From contig CP070678.1 of the NCBI GenBank assembly GCA_020352515.1, positions 1,356,735 to 1,393,111 of the forward strand: 36,377 bases of DNA, in the 5' to 3' direction. Made by a program: the position numbers and the translations under genes. The stretch is from Phycisphaerales bacterium. GTDB taxonomy: Bacteria > Planctomycetota > Phycisphaerae > Sedimentisphaerales > Anaerobacaceae. Position 1 is the stretch's first letter, and the number at the start of each line of letters is the position of its first letter. The notes under the pieces are model-generated. The model was not told the origin of the DNA. It worked only from the letters and a program-made list of their open reading frames with translations, and did not search any database. This document shows, piece after piece, positions 8,819 through 16,775 of this stretch.

Positions 8819-11800
8819 TCAGAATTCCACCGTCCACTCGACAATAGCGTTTTCATCTCGCTCGATAATCAGTTTCGACACGCCGTTGTCACCGTTTTCC
8901 AGCGCCGCCCGGGTATTGGGATCATCCACCTTGGCGGCTCGAGCAGTGTATCCGTTTGTCGCTATCGCGACAACATAGCTGTCGCCGCCTGTAATCCTGC
9001 TTATTCCTCGCAGAATGTTGCGGCCCGGCAGCCACTCGGTTCGAATTAGATCGATGTATCCCTGCATTATGTGCCTGTTGGCGGAGACGAACTGGGGATG
9101 ATCTTCGGCTTCATGGATAGACATCATTCGGGCTTCCCCGGGACGCAACTGCTGAGACAGCCCGCCCGAACCCGGGAATTTCCCCACGAAGGCGTCGTTC
9201 CAGAAATCGTACACGTAATAGTCCTTGTCGGGATTCAATCCCAGGGTCCCTTCGGCCGTGCTGCCGGCAAGTTTCACAGCGATATCCGTCTTGTTATCGG
9301 TGTCGGTATTGAAGAAAGTCAACTGATGCCACGATGAAGAGACCTTGAAGTCATATATTCTCGGGAATTTCTGCGTAAACGCATCTACCGGACGGGCGGT
9401 CTTGGGATTCGTATGGAAGGGGAAGATTCGGGTCAGATCATGTACGATTTCCGGGGACAACTGAGAAAAGCTGTTCGCCAGCAGCAGCCGCCCCGTCGTA
9501 ACATAAGACATCGTCAACAGGCTGCGAACCACGTCGCGATTGTCCCGGAGCCTGTATATGTTCTTGCTGTCGGTGTCGTAGTTGACCACGACGCGATTCT
9601 TGTACCAACGCAGGCCGCAGCGGGTCACGACTTGCGGGCTGATCCGAGCCGTATCATTTTCCGTTCTCTGAGAAGCAACCAGTCCGAGGGAGACGTCCGA
9701 ACCCCGCTCCATATTCCGCTCGTGAAGATAACATTCCGGCCCCAGCCCTTCTCGAGCCAATTCGAAGATGCGCCGGTATGCATTTGCGGTGGTGGCGTAT
9801 TCGTCTTCCATCCCACCGCCTGACGCCCAGCCCCGCGCGGGATAATCGAACATCAACCCCTTAATCCCGCCGGATCGATAATTTGCGTAAACCTCCCGCA
9901 TGTGCTTGACGACCCCGGGATCAGTGTAGTCATAGCTCCAGACGCGATAGCTCTTGGTCCAGGCATTGCCCCAGAATTCGTCATCGTCCAGCGGCCTCTT
10001 GTATGACTCATGCATCCAGGCGGTGCTGCTGTTGAAAAGCATGTGCTCGGGAAACAAATGGGCGTAATCCTCCGAACGAAAACCCGTCTGGCAATATGTA
10101 AGCGGAATTCCTCCTCGCTCGGTGATAGCCTTGCCCCATTTTTCGGAAGTCTCGTACGGGACCTTGTATGTGCCGCCCTCGAAATCCCCCAGGTTCGTAC
10201 TGCCGTACATTTGAAAATGCTTGTCGTCCCACCAGCCCTGTTGATTGTTTTTGCTGTAGCAGTCCGGCACTAACCGCACCGCCGCTCGAGAATACTTCAA
10301 AAACCCTGACTTGCGAATCTCTTCCATTTCCGCAACAGCTCCCACTGTGTCGTTCTTTGCCTTTCCCCCGCCATAACCGCCATGATGGGCGTACCACAAA
10401 CACACTGTCGGAAAATCGTACATGTTCAGTTCGATTCGTTGAGCAAGCCTTATACTCCAGCCGTATTGCTCCAGATTGACAAACGGGTTATCCGTAACGA
10501 AGTCCACGTAGAAGCGGTCATCCGGGAGGTAACGAACGCCCGGATCAACACGTTTGCCTACCGGGTCTTCCGCATACAGTTGCCCTGTCATTCTGTGGCG
10601 CGCTCTCGGCGACTCATTGATCGAGGTCAACTCTCCCGACAGCAGCGGTACAAGTCCCTTGCGCAGCCAGACCTCGTTTACCACGGCGTGCGGATCGTCG
10701 GTCCTGCTCTCGAAGAGAATTCTGATCTTGCCCGACGCAACAGCCTTTGCCGGGATCGGCAGTTCAATCTGTTCCGGGTCATCTTTCTTCTTTCTGTGCC
10801 ACATCGGCAACGTCTTGTTTTTCAATAGAACGTGCTTCTCCGTACCACTGCCGCTGTCGATTGTGACCGATTGTATTCTGTCCTCCTTGTCGGTATGCCA
10901 CCACGAGAAACCAAGGTAATACTCGCTGTCCTTGTCAAGGCCCGACGCCTCGACCACAACACCGCCCCTGGCAACCGAGGCGCTGGCGAGCTCCTCACCC
11001 CACAATGCTTTGTAGCTGAAGTTTCGCCCTGTTTGCCCCTGGGTCAAACGCAGGCTCTCGCCGCTTGAGGCCGTGTCGGTCTTCTGGCCCGGAAGATTCA
11101 GATAGCACGCAAGTGACCTGCTCCCGTCAGGCCCGGAAGTCAGCTCCAGTCTTCGCGGCTGACTGATGACGGCAAACTTCTCGAAATCGTGATATGTCAG
11201 CCCCCCCATTACCATCGAACGGCGAGTTTCGTTTTCGCCGAACGTGATTACAACGTTGTTGCGAGAGTATACATAATTGCCTTTATAAACAGCAGTGTAT
11301 TTCTTGACCCCGCATTCCAGAGGTTCGCCCCCGCTATTGCCGTCCAAGAGCCGAAAGTTCTTCCTCATGTCGAATCCGCAAAAAAACGCACCGTCTGCGA
11401 TCGGTTTTATGAGTTTGAGCCGAACGGGGTCGCTTGTCGAGTTTTCGATCCCTCCTCCAAAAACAATGCAACCCCTGCCTGCGTACAAAGCCGCCTCAAA
11501 CAGGAGCGAAACCTCTCCGGGCTTGCTGGATTTTATGCTCAGTACTTTTCCTTTTCCCAGTTCGTCCGAGACCGTCCTGCTCTTGGAGGCATGCACAAAG
11601 CCCGGCGTCACGGTCGTCAGGTCATTGATCTGGAAATACCCGTCCTTGATGCAAACTGAGTTGTTCCGCTTGTCGATGGCGTCATAACTGCCGCGTGACA
11701 GATCATAAACAAACCTGACCGCCTCGTTCTCCACGATTACTGCATTGTCTGATTCGGAAACTTCCACATGAGCATTTGCAGCGGCGGCAAGAGACAGGAC

Positions 11801-11836
11801 GATTATTGTGCAGGCTTTCCTAAATGATGAAAACAT
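8819..11836 (-). CDS. GH36-like exported hydrolase with beta-rich insert
   Basis: Second GH36-like enzyme, 1005 residues, paralogous to the gene at 1442-4009. A short signal peptide (residues 1-22, ending AANAH) is followed by an N-terminal beta domain. After GGLTYHDFEKFAV (211-223), an insert of roughly 190 residues (about 228-415) absent from the paralogue interrupts this domain; its alternating hydrophobic pattern and aromatic YYLGFSWWHTD suggest a carbohydrate-binding-like beta sandwich. Homology resumes at YAEDPVGKRVD (421-431). Catalytic candidates are D664 in MFDYPARGW and D728 in RTENDTA, 64 residues apart. A C-terminal beta sandwich closes the protein. Start supported by AAAGGAAAG upstream. 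First gene of the minus-strand run, divergent from the UroD-like gene. Confidence 0.82.
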   Translation of the reverse strand: MFSSFRKACTIIVLSLAAAANAHVEVSESDNAVIVENEAVRFVYDLSRGSYDAIDKRNNSVCIKDGYFQINDLTTVTPGFVHASKSRTVSDELGKGKVLSIKSSKPGEVSLLFEAALYAGRGCIVFGGGIENSTSDPVRLKLIKPIADGAFFCGFDMRKNFRLLDGNSGGEPLECGVKKYTAVYKGNYVYSRNNVVITFGENETRRSMVMGGLTYHDFEKFAVISQPRRLELTSGPDGSRSLACYLNLPGQKTDTASSGESLRLTQGQTGRNFSYKALWGEELASASVARGGVVVEASGLDKDSEYYLGFSWWHTDKEDRIQSVTIDSGSGTEKHVLLKNKTLPMWHRKKKDDPEQIELPIPAKAVASGKIRILFESRTDDPHAVVNEVWLRKGLVPLLSGELTSINESPRARHRMTGQLYAEDPVGKRVDPGVRYLPDDRFYVDFVTDNPFVNLEQYGWSIRLAQRIELNMYDFPTVCLWYAHHGGYGGGKAKNDTVGAVAEMEEIRKSGFLKYSRAAVRLVPDCYSKNNQQGWWDDKHFQMYGSTNLGDFEGGTYKVPYETSEKWGKAITERGGIPLTYCQTGFRSEDYAHLFPEHMLFNSSTAWMHESYKRPLDDDEFWGNAWTKSYRVWSYDYTDPGVVKHMREVYANYRSGGIKGLMFDYPARGWASGGGMEDEYATTANAYRRIFELAREGLGPECYLHERNMERGSDVSLGLVASQRTENDTARISPQVVTRCGLRWYKNRVVVNYDTDSKNIYRLRDNRDVVRSLLTMSYVTTGRLLLANSFSQLSPEIVHDLTRIFPFHTNPKTARPVDAFTQKFPRIYDFKVSSSWHQLTFFNTDTDNKTDIAVKLAGSTAEGTLGLNPDKDYYVYDFWNDAFVGKFPGSGGLSQQLRPGEARMMSIHEAEDHPQFVSANRHIMQGYIDLIRTEWLPGRNILRGISRITGGDSYVVAIATNGYTARAAKVDDPNTRAALENGDNGVSKLIIERDENAIVEWTVEF

Positions 11837-12153
11837 ACCTGTTCTTTCCTTTCTGAAATCCCGGCCTAATACCGGAAACTTCGCGGACTAACCCGCATTC
11901 CAATAACGCCATGATATCAGGATATCGATCAGACTACCACTATATGGTGCATCCTCTGACGACGAATTTGTACGCGATATGGGCTGTTTGGTAAATAGAG
12001 ATGCCCGAAGACGGATTACTCCGGTTTCAGATAAGTCTTTCTTTGGGCGGTCAAATAACGTATGATCATAAATCGTTGGTCGCGAAACTGGGTTATGGAC
12101 TGCTAACCAATGCCTGTGCAAGGAAGAAACCGCTGTTTGAGAAGGATGACCGG
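11837..12153. promoter_or_regulatory. Divergent control region between GH36-like and UroD-like genes
   Basis: 317 bases without a supported gene. On the minus strand a -10-like TATAGT (11939-11944) has a weak -35 (TTCGTC, 11961-11966) at 16 bases. Just downstream, two GATATC sites separated by AG (11913-11926) sit where an operator would be. On the plus strand no good promoter was found; TATGAT at 12061-12066 lacks a convincing -35. The open frame could extend upstream to 12001 but that part has no family resemblance. Confidence 0.3.
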
Positions 12154-13218
12154 ATGAATTCCAAAGAACGGATTCGCACAAGTTTGAGTTTCGAAGAACC
12201 CGACAGAACCGGTGTCTTTGCCAGTTATGTCCCGGAGATCGAAGCCGCTTTGCGCGAGGCAGGGGGGATTGACGAATATGATCTCGGGGTCGCTCTCGGC
12301 AACGACATGGTCAAGAGCTGCGTGGGTCTTGAGATGAGTTTCTATGCCAAGGACGAACCCGAATACACCGACGACTGGGGGATCGGCTGGAAGTACGCCA
12401 AAAATGACTTCGCGGCCTTTACCGAGATCGCACATCATCCGCTCGCCGGCGACCACAGTAAACTCGATTCCTTTGAGATACCCGATCCGCTGGAAGATTC
12501 TCAGTACGATGATTTTCGCACAAAGAAGCGGTTGTACGGCGATGACAAATGGCTGATCGGCTCCTGCCAGATTAGCATCTTCGAGGCATGCTGGTATCTG
12601 CGAGGGCTTGCCCAGTTCATGATGGATATGGCTCTGGAGCCGGACTACGCGGGCGCCCTGATGGACAAGGTCATGCAGTTTCCCTTGAACGCCGCGCAGA
12701 AGTTCATCGAACTCGGCGCCGACATGGTCTGGTTCGGCGATGACGTTTCGATGCAGACGGGCATGATGATGTCGATCGACATGTGGCGACAGTATTTCAA
12801 AGAGCGATATGCGAGACTGTTTTCAACATGCAAACAAGCCAACCCGAATATCAAGATTGCATATCACAGTTGCGGCAACTGCAGGGAGATTCTCGACGAC
12901 ATGATTGAGATCGGCCTGGATGTGCTCAATCCTCTGCAGCCGATGGCAATCGATCCTTTCGAGATCAAGAAACGATACGGCAGTCGCCTGGCGCTTTTCG
13001 GAGGCGTTTGCGTCCAGCAACTCATGCCTTACGGCTCGGCTGACGATATCCGAAATATGGTTCAGCGGCTGATTCGGGAATGCGGCCGGGGAGGCGGGTA
13101 CATTCTCGCACCCGCTCATCACATACAGGCCGACACTCCACTTGAAAGCATTCGCGTTCTGTATGATGTGGCGCTCAATCAGCCCGCCGTAAACGTCGCC
13201 AGGAGGAGGGCACATTGA
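12154..13218 (+). CDS. UroD/MtaA-family methyltransferase-like protein
   Basis: Uroporphyrinogen-decarboxylase superfamily, 354 residues, TIM-barrel fold, no signal peptide, so cytoplasmic. Features: MNSKERIRTSLSFEEPDRT at the N-terminus, typical of the non-heme members; GADMVWFGDDVSMQTG (188-203); IAYHSCGNC (235-243), with H238 and C240 matching the His-x-Cys zinc site of MtaA/CmuA methyltransferases; GLDVLNPLQP (254-263); LFGGVCVQ (281-288); and GYILAPAHHIQADTP (315-329), where MtaA has its third zinc ligand but this protein has His. The family includes corrinoid-dependent methyltransferases and many uncharacterised members; it is not the heme enzyme HemE. Start fixed by GAAGGA seven bases upstream. 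Divergence from a glycan locus suggests a role with methylated sugars; that is inference. Confidence 0.85.
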   Translation: MNSKERIRTSLSFEEPDRTGVFASYVPEIEAALREAGGIDEYDLGVALGNDMVKSCVGLEMSFYAKDEPEYTDDWGIGWKYAKNDFAAFTEIAHHPLAGDHSKLDSFEIPDPLEDSQYDDFRTKKRLYGDDKWLIGSCQISIFEACWYLRGLAQFMMDMALEPDYAGALMDKVMQFPLNAAQKFIELGADMVWFGDDVSMQTGMMMSIDMWRQYFKERYARLFSTCKQANPNIKIAYHSCGNCREILDDMIEIGLDVLNPLQPMAIDPFEIKKRYGSRLALFGGVCVQQLMPYGSADDIRNMVQRLIRECGRGGGYILAPAHHIQADTPLESIRVLYDVALNQPAVNVARRRAH

Positions 13219-13424
13219 ATGCTCTTGTCCGCCGCCGCTCAAGGACCGTGCAGAACCACCCGACCGCCTCTGGAGCCGTCCATGTACACAGTTATACCTA
13301 CTCGGCAAAGAGAATCTCCAGGCGGCTTGTTTGTAGAATCCGTAAATCAAACGCCGAGTTCGCTTGCCGCCCCTATTTGCGCAATACATACACGCAAAAT
13401 TGGGCCGTTACGAGCAGAATCTCC

Positions 13425-13453
13425 TTGAGCCCGCCGCTGTTTTGTGATAGAAT
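13425..13453 (+). promoter_or_regulatory. Sigma70-like promoter of the beta-helix gene
   Basis: TTGAGC (13425-13430) and TAGAAT (13448-13453) with a 17-base spacer. Predicted start near 13460, about 40 bases before the ATC start at 13500. The rest of the 281-base gap from 13219 holds nothing I can support. Confidence 0.5.
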
Positions 13454-13499
13454 CCTCTTCACGCTATCGCAGTGGAAACTCAGTTAGGAGGACCCCCGA

Positions 13500-14969
13500 A
13501 TCAAAAAGCTCATCTCGGCCGTTCTGTTAATGACCGCGGCATTGCCCTGCCGCGCCGCCCTGATAACAGTCGATGACGACGGCCCGGCCGATTTCAACAA
13601 CATCCAGGCCGCTATTGACTACGCCAATCACCGCGACACCGTCGTCGTCAAACCGGGACTATACAGCGGACACGGCAACCGCGACATCGACTTCCAGGGA
13701 AAAGCAATAACACTCCGCAGCCGGGACGGACCCCGAACCTCAGTCATAGACTGCGCAAGCGGCAGCGAGTGGGAGTGGCACAGGGCCGTTGCGTTCGTCG
13801 GCGCCGAAGGCAGGGATTCTGTACTGGACGGCTTTACAATAGTCAACGGACAGGTCATCGGCTGCGGCGCATACCCGGGTGGAGGCGCGATCCTGTGTGT
13901 GGACAGCAGCCCCACCATTCGAAACTGCCGCGTCAGCGCCAATAGGGCCGCGGCCATTTGCGCAGCTCCGGACAGCTTTGGCGGCGGGATTTCCTGCCTC
14001 GGCGGCAGCCCGCTGATAGCCAACTGCGTGATAAGCGGCAATTCGGCAGTCAACGGCGGCGGGGGAATCTGGTGCGCCGGAGGCGCCCCTGTTGTCATTA
14101 ACTGCACGATAACAGGCAACGCCGGCTATGGCATCAACTGCAGTTCCGATAGCAACCCGGCCATCTCCAACTGCATACTGTGGGACAACCAGCCAGGCCA
14201 GATGCGCGTCTACAAACGAGGCTTTGAAGTCGCCTTCTCCGATGTCGAGGGCGGCTGGCCCGGCCGCGGCAACATCGATGCCGATCCGTGTTTTGCCGTC
14301 GATGGCTTCTGGGACGTCGACCCCCTCCCCCAACCCCGCGATGTCTGGGCCGAAGGCGACTATCACCTCAAATCGCAGGCAGGCCGCCGGGACCTGAGCA
14401 GCCGGAACTGGATCATTGATGATATGACAAGCCCCTGTATTGATGCCGGCAATCCGATGAACCCTCTTGGCCACGAGCCCTTCCCCAGCGGCGGTCTGAT
14501 CAACATGGGCGCCTATGGCGGCACGGCTGAGGCGAGCAAGTCCTGGTTCGCCGAGCCCCCCTGCGAAATCATTGTCGCCGGCGACATCAACGGCGACTGC
14601 AGCGTCGATCTTCTTGACTTTGCGATTCTTGCAATGCACTGGCTCGACGACAACTCGGGCCGGCCGACAGTGCAGATAACCGCCCCGGAGGATGGCGACC
14701 GGCTTATGGTCGGAGGGATTCCGCCGCGGACGCAGATTCTCGCCGTCGCAAGTGACCGGGACGGCCAAATCGTGCGCGTCGAGTTTCTCGTCGACGGCCA
14801 TGAGATAGGCGCCGACACCGACGGCGCCGACGCCTGGAGCTATGAGTGGCGCGACTACTCGCTCGGCATACACACCCTCACCGCCAGGGCCTGGGACAAC
14901 CACGGCCTCTCGGCAACCTCACGCCAGGTGCAGGTCGAAGTCTGGATGCCCTGGCCTCCGCCCCCATAG
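13500..14969 (+). CDS. Secreted parallel beta-helix protein with internal dockerin motif; apparent ATC start
   Basis: Extracellular right-handed beta-helix protein, 489 residues if started at ATC 13500. The N-terminus IKKLISAVLLMTAALPCRA is a textbook signal peptide, and AGGAGG (13486-13491) lies eight bases before ATC. The frame is closed by TAG at 13485-13487, so no canonical start exists upstream; the first ATG (13530) falls inside the signal peptide. The body has PbH1-type repeats (NNIQAAIDYA, SPTIRNCRVS, SPLIANCVISGNSA, APVVINCTITGN, CIDAGNP). A dockerin-like EF-hand motif (GDINGDCSVDLLDFAILAMHWL, D-N-D-S-D spacing) is followed by a Big_9/Ig-like domain (VEFLVDGHEIG), so the motif is internal rather than terminal. 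The substrate is unknown; such folds bind or cleave acidic polysaccharides. Confidence 0.85.
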   Translation: MKKLISAVLLMTAALPCRAALITVDDDGPADFNNIQAAIDYANHRDTVVVKPGLYSGHGNRDIDFQGKAITLRSRDGPRTSVIDCASGSEWEWHRAVAFVGAEGRDSVLDGFTIVNGQVIGCGAYPGGGAILCVDSSPTIRNCRVSANRAAAICAAPDSFGGGISCLGGSPLIANCVISGNSAVNGGGGIWCAGGAPVVINCTITGNAGYGINCSSDSNPAISNCILWDNQPGQMRVYKRGFEVAFSDVEGGWPGRGNIDADPCFAVDGFWDVDPLPQPRDVWAEGDYHLKSQAGRRDLSSRNWIIDDMTSPCIDAGNPMNPLGHEPFPSGGLINMGAYGGTAEASKSWFAEPPCEIIVAGDINGDCSVDLLDFAILAMHWLDDNSGRPTVQITAPEDGDRLMVGGIPPRTQILAVASDRDGQIVRVEFLVDGHEIGADTDGADAWSYEWRDYSLGIHTLTARAWDNHGLSATSRQVQVEVWMPWPPPP

Positions 14970-15078
14970 CAGAAGCTCCCCCTGCCCCGGCACACACTAA
15001 GAGCACGGGCATCTGACGCATAGCGGCCTCTTGCTCCGACCCAATATCGCTCAATTCGAAAAAACGCTTCTGATATGC

Positions 15079-15107
15079 TTGAAGCCCTGCAGAACCGTTT
15101 GTATAAT
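15079..15107 (+). promoter_or_regulatory. Strong sigma70-like promoter of the lipoprotein-galE-hexokinase operon
   Basis: TTGAAG (15079-15084), 17-base spacer, perfect TATAAT (15102-15107). Predicted start near 15114, giving a leader of about 59 bases. Confidence 0.6.
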
Positions 15108-15146
15108 CGGCAAATTCGAAAGTTCCCGGCCGTGCCGGAAATGCAA

Positions 15147-15152
15147 TATAAT
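15147..15152 (+). promoter_or_regulatory. Second TATAAT, possible downstream promoter
   Basis: A second perfect TATAAT followed by CGG, 45 bases after the first. The word TATAATCGG is thus repeated (15102-15110 and 15147-15155). No good -35 box stands at 16-18 bases upstream, and the leader would be under 20 bases. Confidence 0.25.
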
Positions 15153-15172
15153 CGGTAATTAACAGCCCGAAA

Positions 15173-15760
15173 ATGGAAAAACTGAAGTGCCTAACCTTCT
15201 CAACCCTCATCGCCGCACTATCCCTGGCAGGCTGCGGTGAGCCCCGCGGCGAGGTGGCGCTGCGGCCGCTCTGCGCCCCGGGCGCCGAGAAGCTCCTGCT
15301 GATGAAGACCGCCGAAGAGGTCCTCGCTGAAATGTACTTTGCCGTTGACAAGGCCGACCCCAATGTCGGCCTGATACGGACAAGGCCGCTCACCGGCGCC
15401 CAGTACTTCGAATTCTGGCGCAGTGACAACATCCGCCCCTCCGACACTTTCGAGGCGAGCATACAAACCATAAGAAGGGTCGCAGAACTAACCGTCAGCG
15501 ACCAGGCCGGCCGGCTGTGCCTGACCTGCACCGTGAAGACCTACAGACTCAATATGCCCGAGCACGAGGTCAGCGGCAGTGGACGTGCATACACGATGTT
15601 CACAAGGAGCAATGCAGCGCTCCAGAGGATAGAGCTAAACCCCGACCAAAAAGCTGGTATGGCCTGGACCGACCTCGGCGACGACAAACATCTCGCCGCC
15701 GAAATCATCAGACGCATCGAAAAGCGAATAGCCGCCCTGCGGGAGGAACAGACAATATGA
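15173..15760 (+). CDS. Putative lipoprotein, unknown function
   Basis: 195 residues, family not recognised. A lipobox LSLAGC (C21) after a basic n-region and hydrophobic core predicts lipid attachment. The mature part mixes helices and strands (TAEEVLAEMYFAVDKADP, YFEFWRSDN, IRRVAELTVSDQ, RLCLTCTVKTYRL, LAAEIIRRIEKRIAAL). It resembles small conserved planctomycete lipoproteins, but no catalytic motif is visible. No Shine-Dalgarno site is clear before the ATG. Its stop overlaps the galE start (ATATGA), so translation of the two is probably coupled. First gene of the operon under the 15079 promoter. Confidence 0.8.
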   Translation: MEKLKCLTFSTLIAALSLAGCGEPRGEVALRPLCAPGAEKLLLMKTAEEVLAEMYFAVDKADPNVGLIRTRPLTGAQYFEFWRSDNIRPSDTFEASIQTIRRVAELTVSDQAGRLCLTCTVKTYRLNMPEHEVSGSGRAYTMFTRSNAALQRIELNPDQKAGMAWTDLGDDKHLAAEIIRRIEKRIAALREEQTI

Positions 15761-16740
15761 AGGTCCTCGTCTGCGGCGGAGCCGGATATATCGGTAGCAA
15801 CATGACGGCCATGCTGACCCGCGAAAATCGAACGCCTGTCGTCTTCGATAATTTCAGCAAGGGACACAGGCCCGCACTCGGAAACGCCGAACTTGTCGAA
15901 GGCGACCTGGCCGACCACGACCTGCTCGTTCGAACCCTGAGGCAGCACCGTGTTGAAGCCGTCATGCATTTCGCCGCCTTCACCGAGGCCGCCGAATCCG
16001 TCCGCGCCCCCCTCGACTTCTACGACAACAACGTCTCGAACACCCGGACTCTGCTCTCGGCAATGGAGGTCGCCGGCGTCGATAACTTCGTCTTCAGCAG
16101 CACCGCCGCCGTCTACGGCACTCCGGAACACGTCCCGGTAAACGAGGACTCTCCAAAGAATCCCATCAACCCGTATGGCGAAACCAAGTTGGCCGTCGAG
16201 AGAATGTGCCACCACCAGAGCCGCACCGGAAAGCTGCGATACGTCGTGATGAGGTACTTCAACGCCTGCGGTGCCGGAAACAACTGCTCTCTCGGTGAAG
16301 ACCACCGCCCCGAATCACATCTGATTCCCCTGGCCATACAGGCCGCCCTTGGAAAACGCGACGCCGTCGCAATCTACGGAACCGACTATGATACGCCCGA
16401 CGGAACCTGTATCCGCGACTTCATCCACGTCGAAGATCTGTGCAGGGCGCACCTGCTCGCACTGGAAAAGCTCGCAGAAAGCCCGGAGCTGATTTACAAC
16501 CTCGGCAATGGGGCTGGCTACTCGGTCCGCCAGGTAATTGAAATGGTCAGAAAGGTCTCGGGCAGGGACTTCAAGGTCGTCGAGGCCGGACGCCGCCCGG
16601 GCGACTCGCCCATTCTGACCTCCGATGCGACAAAGGCTAAAACGGAACTGGGCTGGAAAATTGACAAACCCGACCTCGAAGAAATGATCGCAACCGCCTG
16701 GAAATGGCATTCTGAGCACCCGGACGGCTACCAGGATTGA
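15757..16740 (+). CDS. galE: UDP-glucose 4-epimerase
   Basis: Extended short-chain dehydrogenase of 327 residues that interconverts UDP-glucose and UDP-galactose with bound NAD in the cytoplasm. Seen: GGAGYIGSN nucleotide loop (7-15), ADHD after strand 4, HFAAF (71-75), FVFSSTAAVYG (111-121), catalytic YGETK (Y140, K144), MRYFNACGA, LGEDH, and DYDTPDGTCIRDFIHVEDL, all characteristic of GalE. Length is near normal (about 330-340). Start set by GGGAGGA nine bases upstream and by the 4-base overlap with the lipoprotein gene. Hexokinase follows after 35 bases, so the operon links sugar phosphorylation with UDP-hexose supply. A relative acting on UDP-GlcNAc is possible. Confidence 0.93.
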   Translation: MKVLVCGGAGYIGSNMTAMLTRENRTPVVFDNFSKGHRPALGNAELVEGDLADHDLLVRTLRQHRVEAVMHFAAFTEAAESVRAPLDFYDNNVSNTRTLLSAMEVAGVDNFVFSSTAAVYGTPEHVPVNEDSPKNPINPYGETKLAVERMCHHQSRTGKLRYVVMRYFNACGAGNNCSLGEDHRPESHLIPLAIQAALGKRDAVAIYGTDYDTPDGTCIRDFIHVEDLCRAHLLALEKLAESPELIYNLGNGAGYSVRQVIEMVRKVSGRDFKVVEAGRRPGDSPILTSDATKAKTELGWKIDKPDLEEMIATAWKWHSEHPDGYQD

Positions 16741-16775
16741 CTACATGCACGCCGTGTCATAGTGGAGGTTAAACT

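Noticed and set aside
12154..13218. HemE uroporphyrinogen decarboxylase of heme synthesis
   Set aside because: The HemE N-terminal Arg-rich substrate motif is absent and a His-x-Cys zinc motif of the methyltransferase branch is present.
13215..13487. Open frame of 90 codons after the UroD-like gene
   Set aside because: No ribosome site, no family resemblance, runs through the promoter of the next gene, and overlaps an equally long frame; treated as intergenic.
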